NCBI GenBank assembly: GCA_965242785.1
Contig: CBDETA010000004.1
Span: 1,054,001 to 1,118,000 of the forward strand
Length of the DNA: 64,000 nt
From: Maricaulis sp965242785
GTDB taxonomy: Bacteria; Pseudomonadota; Alphaproteobacteria; Caulobacterales; Maricaulaceae
Direction: 5' to 3'
The notes under the pieces were generated by a model that worked only from the letters and a program-made list of their open reading frames with translations, searched no databases and had not been told where the DNA came from. A program made the position numbers and the translations under genes. Shown here one piece after another: positions 16,860-25,031 of the stretch. Within the stretch, counting starts at the first letter, position 1. Each line of letters opens with the position of its first letter.

Positions 16860-18640
16860 CTGGCTTGACGTTTCGGCTCGCCGCGGCGCAGCGTCTCCAA
16901 AGCGCCTGACAGGCGGCGCGGATCGATCGGCTTGGCGATGTGGTGTTTCATGCCGGCCTCGCGATAGTCCGCAATCTGGCTGGTCAGCACATTCGCGGTG
17001 ACGGCGATGATCGGCGTTTCGGATTGCGCCCGTCCGGCTTCCAGCTGGCGGATGCGTCGCGCTGCTTCCATCCCGTCCATGCCGGGCATCTGCACGTCCA
17101 TGAAAATGGCGTCGATATCAGTGCGGCCCTCCATCGTGGTGACAGCTTCAAGGCCACTCGCCGCCTGGATCACGGTCACGTTCTGCTTGGTCAGCATGGT
17201 GTTCAGGACGAGCCGGTTGGTCGCGACATCATCGACAATCAGAATCGTCAGCGGCCTGTCGGTTGAAGTCGGCTCGGAAGCTGGCTCGGCCTCGACGGGC
17301 GGCGCAGTGCTCTGTAGCTGGATCACGGCGCTGAAGGTTGATCCGTAGCCGACGCGGGAACTGACCGAAATGCTGCCATCCATCATCTCTGTCAGGCGAC
17401 GGCAGATCGGAAGTCCCAAGCCGGTGCCACCATAGCTGCGGGTGGTCGAGGTGTCGGCCTGCGAGAACGGGTCAAAGATGGCTTTCAGCTTATCTGGCGC
17501 GATCCCAATGCCGGTGTCGGCAACGCAGAGTTCGATCCTTTGCCGGGCACCGCTGCCGCTAGCTCTGATTGATACACTGACGGACCCTTCAGTCGTGAAC
17601 TTGATGGCATTGCTCACCAGATTTGACAGAATTTGTCGCATTCGCGTGGGATCGCCGAGGAACCAGTCGCCGGTGTCGCGCTCAAGGCTTGTTTGCAGGG
17701 TCAGCCCCTTCTCTTCGCAGGCGCTGCGAAACGCTGAAACGGTCCAGTCCAGCAATTGCTCCAGGGAAACGGGCAGGGCTTCCAACTCCAGTTCCCCGGA
17801 TTCAATCTTGGACAGGTCCAGCACATCGTTGACTACGGACAGCAGCAGATCTCCCGACGCGCTGATGGTATTGACCATTTTGCGCTGGGGCGCTGTCAGG
17901 TCGCTGTCACGCAGCGCCGTCGTCATGCCCAGAACGCCATTTAGCGGCGTGCGTATCTCGTGGCTCATTTGGGCCAGAAATTCGGTTTTGGCGGCATTGG
18001 CCCGGTCGGCGGTTTCGCGCGCGCTGGACAAGGCCCTGAACGTTCGGTCAATGGCTCGAACCGCCGGCCGGAAAATCAATACAGCCTCAGCGACCAGCGT
18101 CATGATGGTGACAATGAAGGCCACCCATTCCAGCCGGGTGAAGTAGGCAACGCGATCACTGGCGATGCGCTCAAAGGCACCCGTCGCCGCATCCAGATCC
18201 GGCAGGATGGCGTGTGAGGCAGACAACAGCGCAGTGACATCGCTCGGGGCGAAGCCGCTGTCCTGTACCGCGCGTGCCAGGCTTATGAACTCGTCGACCC
18301 GCCGGGCCAGGGCGTCGGGCCCAGCCTGATACATGGTGTCCAATTGCGAGTGCAGCGCAGCAGCAAGCTGCAGGTTCTGGTGCGATGCCTCGAAGGTGGC
18401 AACCGCCGTCTCGAATTCCTCCTCGCGGGCAGTGCCAGAGAAGCCCGGATCGATAGCCAGCAGCGCCAGGCGCTGGCTCAGCATGCGTTGGCGTCCGGCC
18501 TCGTTGATCAGTCGGGCGTCATTGTCTGCCAGCTGGGCGCTGAACTGGGCCAGTCCGAGCAGGCACATGGCAAGCATGGCGACCAGGCTCAAAGCCAGGA
18601 CATATCTGTGAGTCAGCTGTTTCGCGGTCATGAATTCCAT
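16856..18640 (-). CDS. Hybrid sensor histidine kinase with PilJ/NarX-like sensor
   Basis: 594 residues. A first transmembrane helix (about 11-31) is followed by a periplasmic region starting INEAGRQRMLSQRLA (45-59), the signature of type IV pili methyl-accepting/NarX-like N-terminal domains, and a second transmembrane helix (about 172-190). His227 in MSHEIRTPLN is the phosphoacceptor. The ATPase has ILSNLVSNAIKFT, DTGIGI and GGTGLGL. The C-terminal receiver has DD at 480-481, phosphoacceptor Asp515 (FMDVQMPGMDG) and Lys570. No Hpt domain is present, so a separate phosphotransfer protein is expected. The start may instead be the ATG at 18631, which has GGATGGA upstream. It converges on the transglycosylase with a 4-base overlap. 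Confidence 0.93.
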   Translation of the reverse strand: MEFMTAKQLTHRYVLALSLVAMLAMCLLGLAQFSAQLADNDARLINEAGRQRMLSQRLALLAIDPGFSGTAREEEFETAVATFEASHQNLQLAAALHSQLDTMYQAGPDALARRVDEFISLARAVQDSGFAPSDVTALLSASHAILPDLDAATGAFERIASDRVAYFTRLEWVAFIVTIMTLVAEAVLIFRPAVRAIDRTFRALSSARETADRANAAKTEFLAQMSHEIRTPLNGVLGMTTALRDSDLTAPQRKMVNTISASGDLLLSVVNDVLDLSKIESGELELEALPVSLEQLLDWTVSAFRSACEEKGLTLQTSLERDTGDWFLGDPTRMRQILSNLVSNAIKFTTEGSVSVSIRASGSGARQRIELCVADTGIGIAPDKLKAIFDPFSQADTSTTRSYGGTGLGLPICRRLTEMMDGSISVSSRVGYGSTFSAVIQLQSTAPPVEAEPASEPTSTDRPLTILIVDDVATNRLVLNTMLTKQNVTVIQAASGLEAVTTMEGRTDIDAIFMDVQMPGMDGMEAARRIRQLEAGRAQSETPIIAVTANVLTSQIADYREAGMKHHIAKPIDPRRLSGALETLRRGEPKRQAS

Positions 18641-18703
18641 CCTGCAGCCCCCAAGGCTAGCCGTGAGTGGTTTCGGATTGGCTAAGCCTGTCGCCCGGCA
18701 GGT

Positions 18704-19978
18704 CTAGGGTTCGGGTTTGATCTCGACAACGTTTTGCACGCGACGGATGCCCGGATGCAGCCAAGCCAGGACAAGCGCGGCCAGGCTGAGCACGACGGCG
18801 ACATAGTAGGGCACAAGGTGGCCCAGCTGGTTGTACATCGCTAGACCGCCGACCGGGCCGATGATGAAGCCCAAACCGGCGGTGGCGGTTGTCAGGCCGG
18901 CGACACGGCCCTGTTCTTCCGGTTCCACGGCGATCGAGGCGCCGCCGGTGAAGCCGGACCGGGCGAGGCCGAAGGCAAAGCTGATCAGGAGGTAAGCTGT
19001 TACGATACCGGCATAATTCGGCGCCACGATCATCAGCCCGAAGCCTAAAATCGTGATCAGCGCGCCCTGTGACATCAGCACCCGCGGACTGGCCTTCATG
19101 GCCGGAATGAAGATCAGTTGGGCAATAATCAGGGCCCCGGCCCCGGCTGCGAGCGCAATGGCGGACATCTGCAAGCCCTGACTCTCGTCCAATTCCAGGG
19201 TGTCCATGATGAAAAAAGCGAGCGTCGACAGGCTGAGCGACTGAACGATCCAGCAAAGCGCACCGTAAAGCATGAAGGGGAAGATGCGGGGGTCAGCGCC
19301 AAACGCGAACTGCCGGAACGGATTGATGGGACGGTTTTGCTGTTTCGGCGGCGATTGCTCGGGAAGCTTGAACCAGACCGCAACGGCACCGGCAAAAACC
19401 ACGGCCGAGATGATGACCATGAACAGTGGCACGCCCACCAGTTCGACCAGCGTCGCGGCGAGGGTCGGGCCGATGACCGCACCCAGCCCGAAGGCCGCGG
19501 TGAGACCGGCCAGGGCCTCGGTGCGTTCGGCCGGACTGGTGCGGTCGGCGACATAGGCCTGGGCCGCCGGGTTGGTGGCCGAGCCGAGGGAGCCGAACAG
19601 GGTGCGCGCCAGGGCCATGGCGAAGATCGCGGCGAGGGGCGGCACCCATCCGGCCTCACCGGCCTGGGCGGCGCCGGCGAAGATCAGGGTGGAGCAGGCG
19701 AAGGCCGAGAGGCCAAAGACGATGAAGGGCTTGCGGCCGCGACGGTCCGAGAGAGCGCCCCAAATCGGCGTCATGGTCATGAACAGGACGGCGGAGACGG
19801 TATAGATCGCCCCGACCCAGTATTCCGGCACGGCCAGTCCGCGGGCCAGCGGCGGCAGGATGGCGAACAGCATGTTGTTGCCGATCCCGGTGGCCATCAG
19901 GCACAGGAAGAGCAGGCGGAAGGCCTGCCGGCGTTCGGTGGCACTGGAGGGATTGGACGGATCGTAGGGCGGGGGCAT
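18704..19978 (-). CDS. Major facilitator superfamily transporter, drug-efflux-like
   Basis: 424 residues with about 12 hydrophobic helices. MFS motif A appears as GALSDRRGRKPFIVFG between helices 2 and 3, and a GP-rich motif C-like segment as AAFGLGAVIGPTLAATL in helix 5. Overall it looks like DHA1 antiporters (TetA/Bcr-like), which export drugs or metabolites by proton antiport. The substrate cannot be read. The hybrid kinase gene begins 63 bases downstream on the same strand. The gene is divergent from motA. Confidence 0.88.
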   Translation of the reverse strand: MPPPYDPSNPSSATERRQAFRLLFLCLMATGIGNNMLFAILPPLARGLAVPEYWVGAIYTVSAVLFMTMTPIWGALSDRRGRKPFIVFGLSAFACSTLIFAGAAQAGEAGWVPPLAAIFAMALARTLFGSLGSATNPAAQAYVADRTSPAERTEALAGLTAAFGLGAVIGPTLAATLVELVGVPLFMVIISAVVFAGAVAVWFKLPEQSPPKQQNRPINPFRQFAFGADPRIFPFMLYGALCWIVQSLSLSTLAFFIMDTLELDESQGLQMSAIALAAGAGALIIAQLIFIPAMKASPRVLMSQGALITILGFGLMIVAPNYAGIVTAYLLISFAFGLARSGFTGGASIAVEPEEQGRVAGLTTATAGLGFIIGPVGGLAMYNQLGHLVPYYVAVVLSLAALVLAWLHPGIRRVQNVVEIKPEP

Positions 19979-20126
19979 GAAACCGGCTTAGACCGCGCCG
20001 CGCCCGCCGCCAAGCGGCATCCGTAAACACCCGCATAACGCGCGTTCAACCCAACATTAAGCTTAACCCGTCATAGTGCCCACCAAACGGGTGGAGAAAC
20101 CGCCTGTAGATTGGTGGACGGGTCTT

Positions 20127-20999
20127 ATGTTTCAGATCATTGGCATTGTTGTCGTGTTCGCGATGGTGTTCGGCGGATTTTCTCTCGCTGGCGGCCATTT
20201 CGACGTTATTATCAAAGCCTTGCCCTTCGAAATGATGATGATCGGCGGCGCCGCAGTTGGCGCTTTCCTGATCGGCAACAAACCGAAGACGGTGATGAAG
20301 ACGCTCGGCGACCTGGCCAAGATTTTCACCGGCCCGAAGTGGAAGTCACAGGACTATGCCGACCTGTTGTCATTGTTGTTCTTGCTAACAAAGACAATGA
20401 AGACAAAAGGGGTGATCGCTCTCGAAAGTCACATCGAGAACCCCAAGGACAGCGCGATTTTCACCCGCTATCCCAAGATCCTGAAAGACCACTTCGCCGT
20501 CGATTTCATCTGCGACACGCTGCGCATGATGACGATGAACCTGGAAGATCCGCACCAGGTTGAAGACGCGATGGAAAAGCAGCTGGAAAAGCACCACCAC
20601 GAGGTGGCTGATCCGGCGCACGCGATGCAGACCATGGCCGACGGCCTGCCGGCCCTGGGGATCGTGGCCGCGGTGCTGGGCGTGATCAAGACGATGGGCG
20701 CGATCGAGAGCCCGCCAGCCATCCTGGGCGGTTATATCGGTTCGGCCCTGGTGGGAACTTTCCTGGGCGTGTTCCTGGCCTATGGCTTTGTCGGCCCGTT
20801 CGCGGCCTACCTGCAGGCCGTCTATGACGAGGAACACCAGTACTACAAGATCATCCAGGATGTTCTGGTGGCGCACCTGCACGGCAATGCCGCCCAGATT
20901 TCCGTCGAGATCGGCCGCGGCGGTGTGCCGACCAAGATGCAGCCCTCCTTCGCCGAGCTGGAACAGGCCCTGGACCAGATTCCCTCCGAAGTCGGCTGA
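20127..20999 (+). CDS. motA: Flagellar motor stator protein MotA
   Basis: 290 residues with four membrane helices. Visible are MFQIIGIVVVFAMVFGGF (helix 1), EMMMIGGAAVGAFLIGN (helix 2), the cytoplasmic loop with charged residues that contact FliG (IENPKDSAIFTRYP and DPHQVEDAMEKQLEKH), and MADGLPALGIVAAVLGVIKTMG plus ALVGTFLGVFLAYGFVGP (helices 3 and 4). I start at ATG 20127, where the Caulobacter homologue begins; the frame can extend to a GTG at 20076. MotA forms the proton channel with MotB; motB is not adjacent, as is usual in Caulobacterales-like genomes. A strong terminator follows. Confidence 0.95.
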   Translation: MFQIIGIVVVFAMVFGGFSLAGGHFDVIIKALPFEMMMIGGAAVGAFLIGNKPKTVMKTLGDLAKIFTGPKWKSQDYADLLSLLFLLTKTMKTKGVIALESHIENPKDSAIFTRYPKILKDHFAVDFICDTLRMMTMNLEDPHQVEDAMEKQLEKHHHEVADPAHAMQTMADGLPALGIVAAVLGVIKTMGAIESPPAILGGYIGSALVGTFLGVFLAYGFVGPFAAYLQAVYDEEHQYYKIIQDVLVAHLHGNAAQISVEIGRGGVPTKMQPSFAELEQALDQIPSEVG

Positions 21000-21024
21000 T
21001 CAACAAGGCCGCATGAGGATTACT

Positions 21025-21055
21025 GGCGCGGAACCTGGCGGTTCCGCGCCTTTTT
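21025..21055 (+). terminator. Rho-independent terminator after motA
   Basis: GGCGCGGAAC and GTTCCGCGCC form a perfect 10-bp stem around a 6-base loop, followed by TTTTT. It lies 25 bases past the motA stop. Confidence 0.93.
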
Positions 21056-21116
21056 GCTTTTCACCGCTCATGCAAAGGGGGATGGCAGCGCCGCCGTTCG
21101 GCGTTAGAAGGGCGCC

Positions 21117-21668
21117 ATGAAGATCAAGGACGCCGACATTCTCATCGTGCCCGGACTGGGCAATGCCTCACCCTTTCACTGGCAATCGCGCTGGGCTGAC
21201 AAGATGTCCACCGCCCGGCGACTGGAACAGGACGACTGGACAATGCCGCGTCGGGACGCCTGGGTCGACCGGTTGGTGGAAGCCGTCGAGGTCGCGGAAA
21301 AGCCCGTCATCCTGGTCGCCCATTCCCTGGGTGTGCTGACCGTTGCCCATGCCGCACCGCGCATGGCGGGGCATATCGCCGGTGCGTTCCTGGTGGGCGC
21401 CTCGGACTGGGAGCGACCCGAACTGGCGGAAAAATACGGGGATCACGGTTTTGATCCGGTGCCGCGCAAGCCGCTGGGTTTTTCCGGCCTCCTGCTCGCC
21501 TCGTCCAATGACCCGACCTGCAATCTGACCAAGGCCGAGGCTTGGGCCCGCGACTGGGGTATCCAGTTTGGCGATGCTGGTGAGGCGGGGCATTTCGAGC
21601 CGGAAAGCGGTCACGGTCCCTGGCCGGAAGGCCTGATGGCGTTCGCCCGGTTCACCCAGACCCTGTGA
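21117..21668 (+). CDS. RBBP9/YdeN-type serine hydrolase
   Basis: 183 residues, the usual size of the small RBBP9/YdeN alpha/beta-hydrolases. VPGLGNASPFHWQ is the N-terminal oxyanion loop, VAHSLG carries nucleophile Ser70, an Asp lies in LLASSNDP and the catalytic His is in SGHGPWPEG near the C-terminus. Substrates of bacterial members are unknown. Its TGA overlaps the ATG of mnmC by one base, so the two are translated together. Confidence 0.9.
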   Translation: MKIKDADILIVPGLGNASPFHWQSRWADKMSTARRLEQDDWTMPRRDAWVDRLVEAVEVAEKPVILVAHSLGVLTVAHAAPRMAGHIAGAFLVGASDWERPELAEKYGDHGFDPVPRKPLGFSGLLLASSNDPTCNLTKAEAWARDWGIQFGDAGEAGHFEPESGHGPWPEGLMAFARFTQTL

Positions 21669-23431
21669 TGTCCACCCCCGGGGCGACCGACGGCCTGGTT
21701 TGCGACCCGCCGCGACTGGACTGGAGCGATCCCTCCGGTCCGCGCGCCGAAGACTATGGCGATGTCTATTTCTCGGCCGAGGACGGGCTGGCGGAGACGC
21801 GGGCGGTGTTCCTGAAAGCCTGCGGACTCCCTGATGCCTGGGCCGGGCGGCAGAATTTCACGGTGGGCGAGCTGGGCTTCGGCACCGCGCTGAATGCGCT
21901 GGCACTGTGGCAGCTCTGGCGTGAGACGCGGCCGGCGGATGGCTGGCTGGATCTGGTCTCCGTCGAGAAGCATCCCTTGGCGCGCCGAGAAGCCGAACAG
22001 GCGTTTGCGCAATGGCCGGAATTGGCCGACTTGTCCGCCCAATTTCTGGCCCAGTGGCCGCCACGGCTGAGAGGTCCGCACCGGATGGTGTTCCCCGGGG
22101 ACCGGTTCGCCATCACGGTGTTTCACGACGAGGCCGAGGCGGCGCTGGCGCAGTGGCAGGCGCGCATCGACGCCTGGTTCCTGGACGGGTTCGCACCGGC
22201 CAAGAATGAGGCGATGTGGAGTGATGCCGTGCTGGCGCAGCTGGGACGGCTGAGCGCGCCGGGTGCCCGGGTCGGCACGTTCACGGTGGCAGGCGTCGTG
22301 CGGCGCGGACTGGCAGCGGCAGGCTTTGAGGTGTCCAAACAGGCCGGTTTCGGGCGCAAGCGGGAACGGCTGGAGGCTGTGTTTCCGGGAGCGCCTGCCA
22401 GCGCCGCCCTGGCACCAAAGCGGGTGGCCGTGATCGGGGCCGGGATCGCCGGGGCGAGCCTCGCCCGGGCCTTGACGGCACGCGGCCGAGAGGTGGTGCT
22501 GATCGACCCGGCCGGTCTGGCTGGCGGCGCCTCGGGCGCTCCGGCAGGGCTTCTGACGCCGCGGCTGGAGCGGGCGGACCGGCCGCATGTCCGGGCGACG
22601 CTGAGCGCTTTTCACTTTGCTCGCCGGCTCTATGACGGGCTGGACGGTTTCTTTCCGGAAACCGTGATCCGAAGGCCCAAGGATGAGGCGGAAGCCGGAC
22701 GGTTCCAGGCGATTGCTGCGATGTTGGATGACAGCGTGGCCTGGTCCGACGGGGGCCTGATCCTGCGGCAGGGTGGACGGTTTGAGCCGGCCCGGCTGGT
22801 GCGGTCTGTGGCCGGGGGCTGTCCGCTTGTCGAAGCCCGTGTGTCACAGGTCGAGGAAGGGGCGGACGGTGTCATCCTGCGCGATGCCGCCGGGGTGGAA
22901 ATTCTCCGGGCGGATGCTGTGGTGCACGCCTCGGGCGCCGGAGCCGCCATGGCGCTTGCGGATATCTCGCCCAGTGCCGGCCAGCTGGCGGTGTTCGCCG
23001 GGCAAGCGCCGGCTCAAGCCCTGGCATGGGGTGGTTATATCTGTGCCGCGCCGGGCGGTGTCCTGGTCGGCGCGACGCATGAGCGGAGTGAGACGGTGGG
23101 GCCGTCAGAGCCCGCGATCGCCGGTTTTCGTGCGGCTGCCGCGGAACAGTGTCCCGCACTGGAACTGGGCGATGTGATCGAAACCTGGTCGGGCGTGCGC
23201 GCCTCGACCCCGGACCGGCTGCCGGTGGCCGGGCGCTTGAGTGCGCGCCAATTCATCCTGTCAGGACTGGGATCGCGCGGCTTTGCGCATGCGCCGCTGC
23301 TGGCGGAACAGGTCGTGGCGGACATGCTGGATCAGGCGCGACCCTTGGCCCGCGATGCCGCAGAGGCGCTGGCTCCGGGCCGGTTCGAGGCGCGGCGCCA
23401 GCGGCGCGCCGGTCAGATGGCGAAGACCTGA
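21668..23431 (+). CDS. mnmC: Bifunctional tRNA-modifying enzyme MnmC (MnmD methyltransferase plus FAD oxidoreductase)
   Basis: 587 residues. The N-terminal half (about 1-240) is the MnmD methyltransferase: ENFTVGELGFGTALNALALW-type motif and FLDGFAPAKNEAMWS. The C-terminal half begins with the dinucleotide motif VAVIGAGIAGASLARAL and continues with GASGAPAGLLTPRL, GLGSRGFAHAPLLAE and the DAAO-like oxidoreductase fold. Together they convert cmnm5(s2)U34 to mnm5(s2)U34 in the wobble position of tRNAs. The ATG at 21668 directly overlaps the upstream stop. Domain order and length are standard. Confidence 0.95.
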   Translation: MSTPGATDGLVCDPPRLDWSDPSGPRAEDYGDVYFSAEDGLAETRAVFLKACGLPDAWAGRQNFTVGELGFGTALNALALWQLWRETRPADGWLDLVSVEKHPLARREAEQAFAQWPELADLSAQFLAQWPPRLRGPHRMVFPGDRFAITVFHDEAEAALAQWQARIDAWFLDGFAPAKNEAMWSDAVLAQLGRLSAPGARVGTFTVAGVVRRGLAAAGFEVSKQAGFGRKRERLEAVFPGAPASAALAPKRVAVIGAGIAGASLARALTARGREVVLIDPAGLAGGASGAPAGLLTPRLERADRPHVRATLSAFHFARRLYDGLDGFFPETVIRRPKDEAEAGRFQAIAAMLDDSVAWSDGGLILRQGGRFEPARLVRSVAGGCPLVEARVSQVEEGADGVILRDAAGVEILRADAVVHASGAGAAMALADISPSAGQLAVFAGQAPAQALAWGGYICAAPGGVLVGATHERSETVGPSEPAIAGFRAAAAEQCPALELGDVIETWSGVRASTPDRLPVAGRLSARQFILSGLGSRGFAHAPLLAEQVVADMLDQARPLARDAAEALAPGRFEARRQRRAGQMAKT

Positions 23432-23658
23432 GCGGGGGCTTCTTCCTCACTCTCACGAATCCGCAGCTCGGCAATCGGACAGGATTGCACAAAGCAGGTC
23501 GGGTCGAAGTCGAGATCGATCCCCTTGTGCCGGTCCATGACCAGTTCAACGCCACCGACAGCCAGCGTCACCGACCCGCCCCACACCAGGGGAAGGGTCA
23601 CGGGCAGGCTCGCCGCTGTGGTGGCGAGACCTGCGACGACAAGGGATTTTACCAGCAT
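23413..23658 (-). CDS. Small hypothetical protein, possibly exported
   Basis: 81 residues from ATG 23658: a hydrophobic N-terminal segment (VKSLVVAGLATTAASLPVTLPLVWGG), then an acidic tail with two Cys residues (DPTCFVQSCPIAELRI). No strong Shine-Dalgarno is visible and no family is recognised. It is convergent with, and overlaps by 19 bases, the 3' end of mnmC. The remainder lies in a gap not covered by another gene, which is why I keep it. It could be a non-coding gap instead. Confidence 0.4.
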   Translation of the reverse strand: MLVKSLVVAGLATTAASLPVTLPLVWGGSVTLAVGGVELVMDRHKGIDLDFDPTCFVQSCPIAELRIRESEEEAPAQVFAI

Positions 23659-23804
23659 CGCACCAGTCCGGGATTTGCCTCTCAGCGACTGGATGCCGCC
23701 CGGTGGCGTTTTGGATGCGCGGTTTGGTAAAAAAGCGGCTCGCGCCTTGCAGGGTTGCCGGTACCAGACGCAGGTCTGGAGCATAACGGGACAAAAGAGC
23801 TGCC

Positions 23805-24689
23805 ATGCAAAGCGCCATCAACGAAAGCTTTACCGACCGCCGTTCCGGTTCGCGCCATATCTGGTTCTTGAACTCGGCCTTCGACAAGATCGGTCTGGAC
23901 ATCGCCCTGCGCCGCATCAGCGAGCGCCCGGCGGCGAAGCCCTTTGCTTTCGTGGTGACCCCGAATGTCGACCATCTGGTGCGGCTGGAAAAGGACACGG
24001 TCCTGGCGCGACTCTATGCCCAAGCCTGGCTGACCGTGTGTGACAGCCGCATCCTGGAGCTGATCGGCCGCCTGTCCGGCGAGAAGATCGATGTCGCTCC
24101 GGGCTCGGACCTGACCGCCAAATTGTTCGATCATGTCATCGATCCGGCGGAGCCCATCACCGTGATTGGCGGCGACAAAGGGGTGATTGACGCCGTGGTC
24201 CGCCGCTACGACCTGAAAGATGTGCGCTGGCACGAACCGCCCATGGGGCTGCGGCACAAGCCGGAGGCGTTGGCTGAGTGCGCGCGCTTTGTCGCGGAGA
24301 ACCCGTCACGCTTCACCTTCATCTGTGTCGGCTCACCGCAGCAGGAGATGGTGGCGGAAGCCTGCCTGGACCGTGGCGACTGTACGGGCATCGGCCTGTG
24401 TGTTGGCGCGTCCCTGGATTTCCTCGGCGGCAAGGCCGAGCGCGCGCCCCGCTGGATGCAGTCGGCCCGTCTGGAATGGCTGCACCGTCTGGCTCAGGAA
24501 CCGCAGCGCATGTGGCGCCGCTATCTGGTCGATGGGCCCAAGGTGGCACTGTTGTGGCTGAGCTGGCGCAAGACGCAACGTCAATTGCGCGCCCTCGAGC
24601 GCGCCCTGGGCAGTCCTGACAAGGTCAAGGAGCGTGCGCTCTATCAGCGTATTCGCGCCCTGGAAACCCAGCTCGCAGAGCGTGGCTGA
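23805..24689 (+). CDS. WecG/TagA/CpsF family glycosyltransferase
   Basis: 294 residues. The WecG/TagA fold is clear: FVVTPNVDHLVRL (first Rossmann element), WLTVCDSRILELIGRL with the conserved Asp, ITVIGGDKGVIDAVV, FTFICVGSPQQEM, and GLCVGASLDFLGGKAERAPRWMQ followed by EWLHRLAQEPQRMWRRYL, the C-terminal membrane-binding appendage. Family members transfer ManNAc or related UDP-sugars onto undecaprenyl-linked GlcNAc in surface polysaccharide synthesis. It is separate from the polysaccharide cluster at 55-64 kb. The ATG at 23805 follows a GAGCTGCC sequence (weak site). Transferred sugar unknown. Confidence 0.92.
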   Translation: MQSAINESFTDRRSGSRHIWFLNSAFDKIGLDIALRRISERPAAKPFAFVVTPNVDHLVRLEKDTVLARLYAQAWLTVCDSRILELIGRLSGEKIDVAPGSDLTAKLFDHVIDPAEPITVIGGDKGVIDAVVRRYDLKDVRWHEPPMGLRHKPEALAECARFVAENPSRFTFICVGSPQQEMVAEACLDRGDCTGIGLCVGASLDFLGGKAERAPRWMQSARLEWLHRLAQEPQRMWRRYLVDGPKVALLWLSWRKTQRQLRALERALGSPDKVKERALYQRIRALETQLAERG

Positions 24690-24746
24690 CCCAACGCTTT
24701 CAGGCATTGCTTTTCATATCGAGCGCGCCTAGCGTCCGCGCCGCGA

Positions 24747-24912
24747 TGGTTCCCTCACGGGATTAATCGGGAAGCCGGTGCGGTGGTCTCCACCCAGTCC
24801 GGCGCTGTCCCCGCAGCCGTAAGCGGTGAGCGGCAATGCATTATCCCACTGGGGCGAAAGCCCTGGGAAGGGGCATTGTCCGCTGTGACCCGCAAGCCGG
24901 AAGACCTGCCAT
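24747..24912 (+). promoter_or_regulatory. Cobalamin riboswitch upstream of btuB
   Basis: The order of motifs is that of the cobalamin aptamer: GGTTCCC, then GGGAAGCCGGTG, a CCGGCGCTGTCCCCGCAGCC segment, GTAAGCGG, and the B12 box AGCCGGAAGACCTGCC ending at about 24910. It sits in the 5' leader of btuB, whose ATG is 120 bases further. The segment after the B12 box has a possible stem CTCGTG/CACGAG and a GC-rich stem GGGCCC/GGGTCC just before GGAGG, which could hide the ribosome site when cobalamin is bound. Repression of the uptake operon by cobalamin is the expected outcome. Confidence 0.95.
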
Positions 24913-25031
24913 CGCCGTCGTCTGTCCGCTCGTGCGGGAGCTCACGAGACCGGCGCGGTATCCCCGTTCCTGACGACTCCTGGCAACCACCGGGCCCCGT
25001 GTGGGTCCGAACGCATTGGAGGCGTGACATC

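Noticed and set aside
20057..20066. TTAAGCTTAA upstream of motA as a CtrA site
   Set aside because: The two TTAA halves are two bases apart instead of the about seven expected for CtrA, so the evidence is too weak to list.
24783..25031. Extension of btuB upstream through the riboswitch
   Set aside because: It would put an 83-residue extension across the aptamer; the ATG at 25032 has GGAGG and begins a proper signal peptide.
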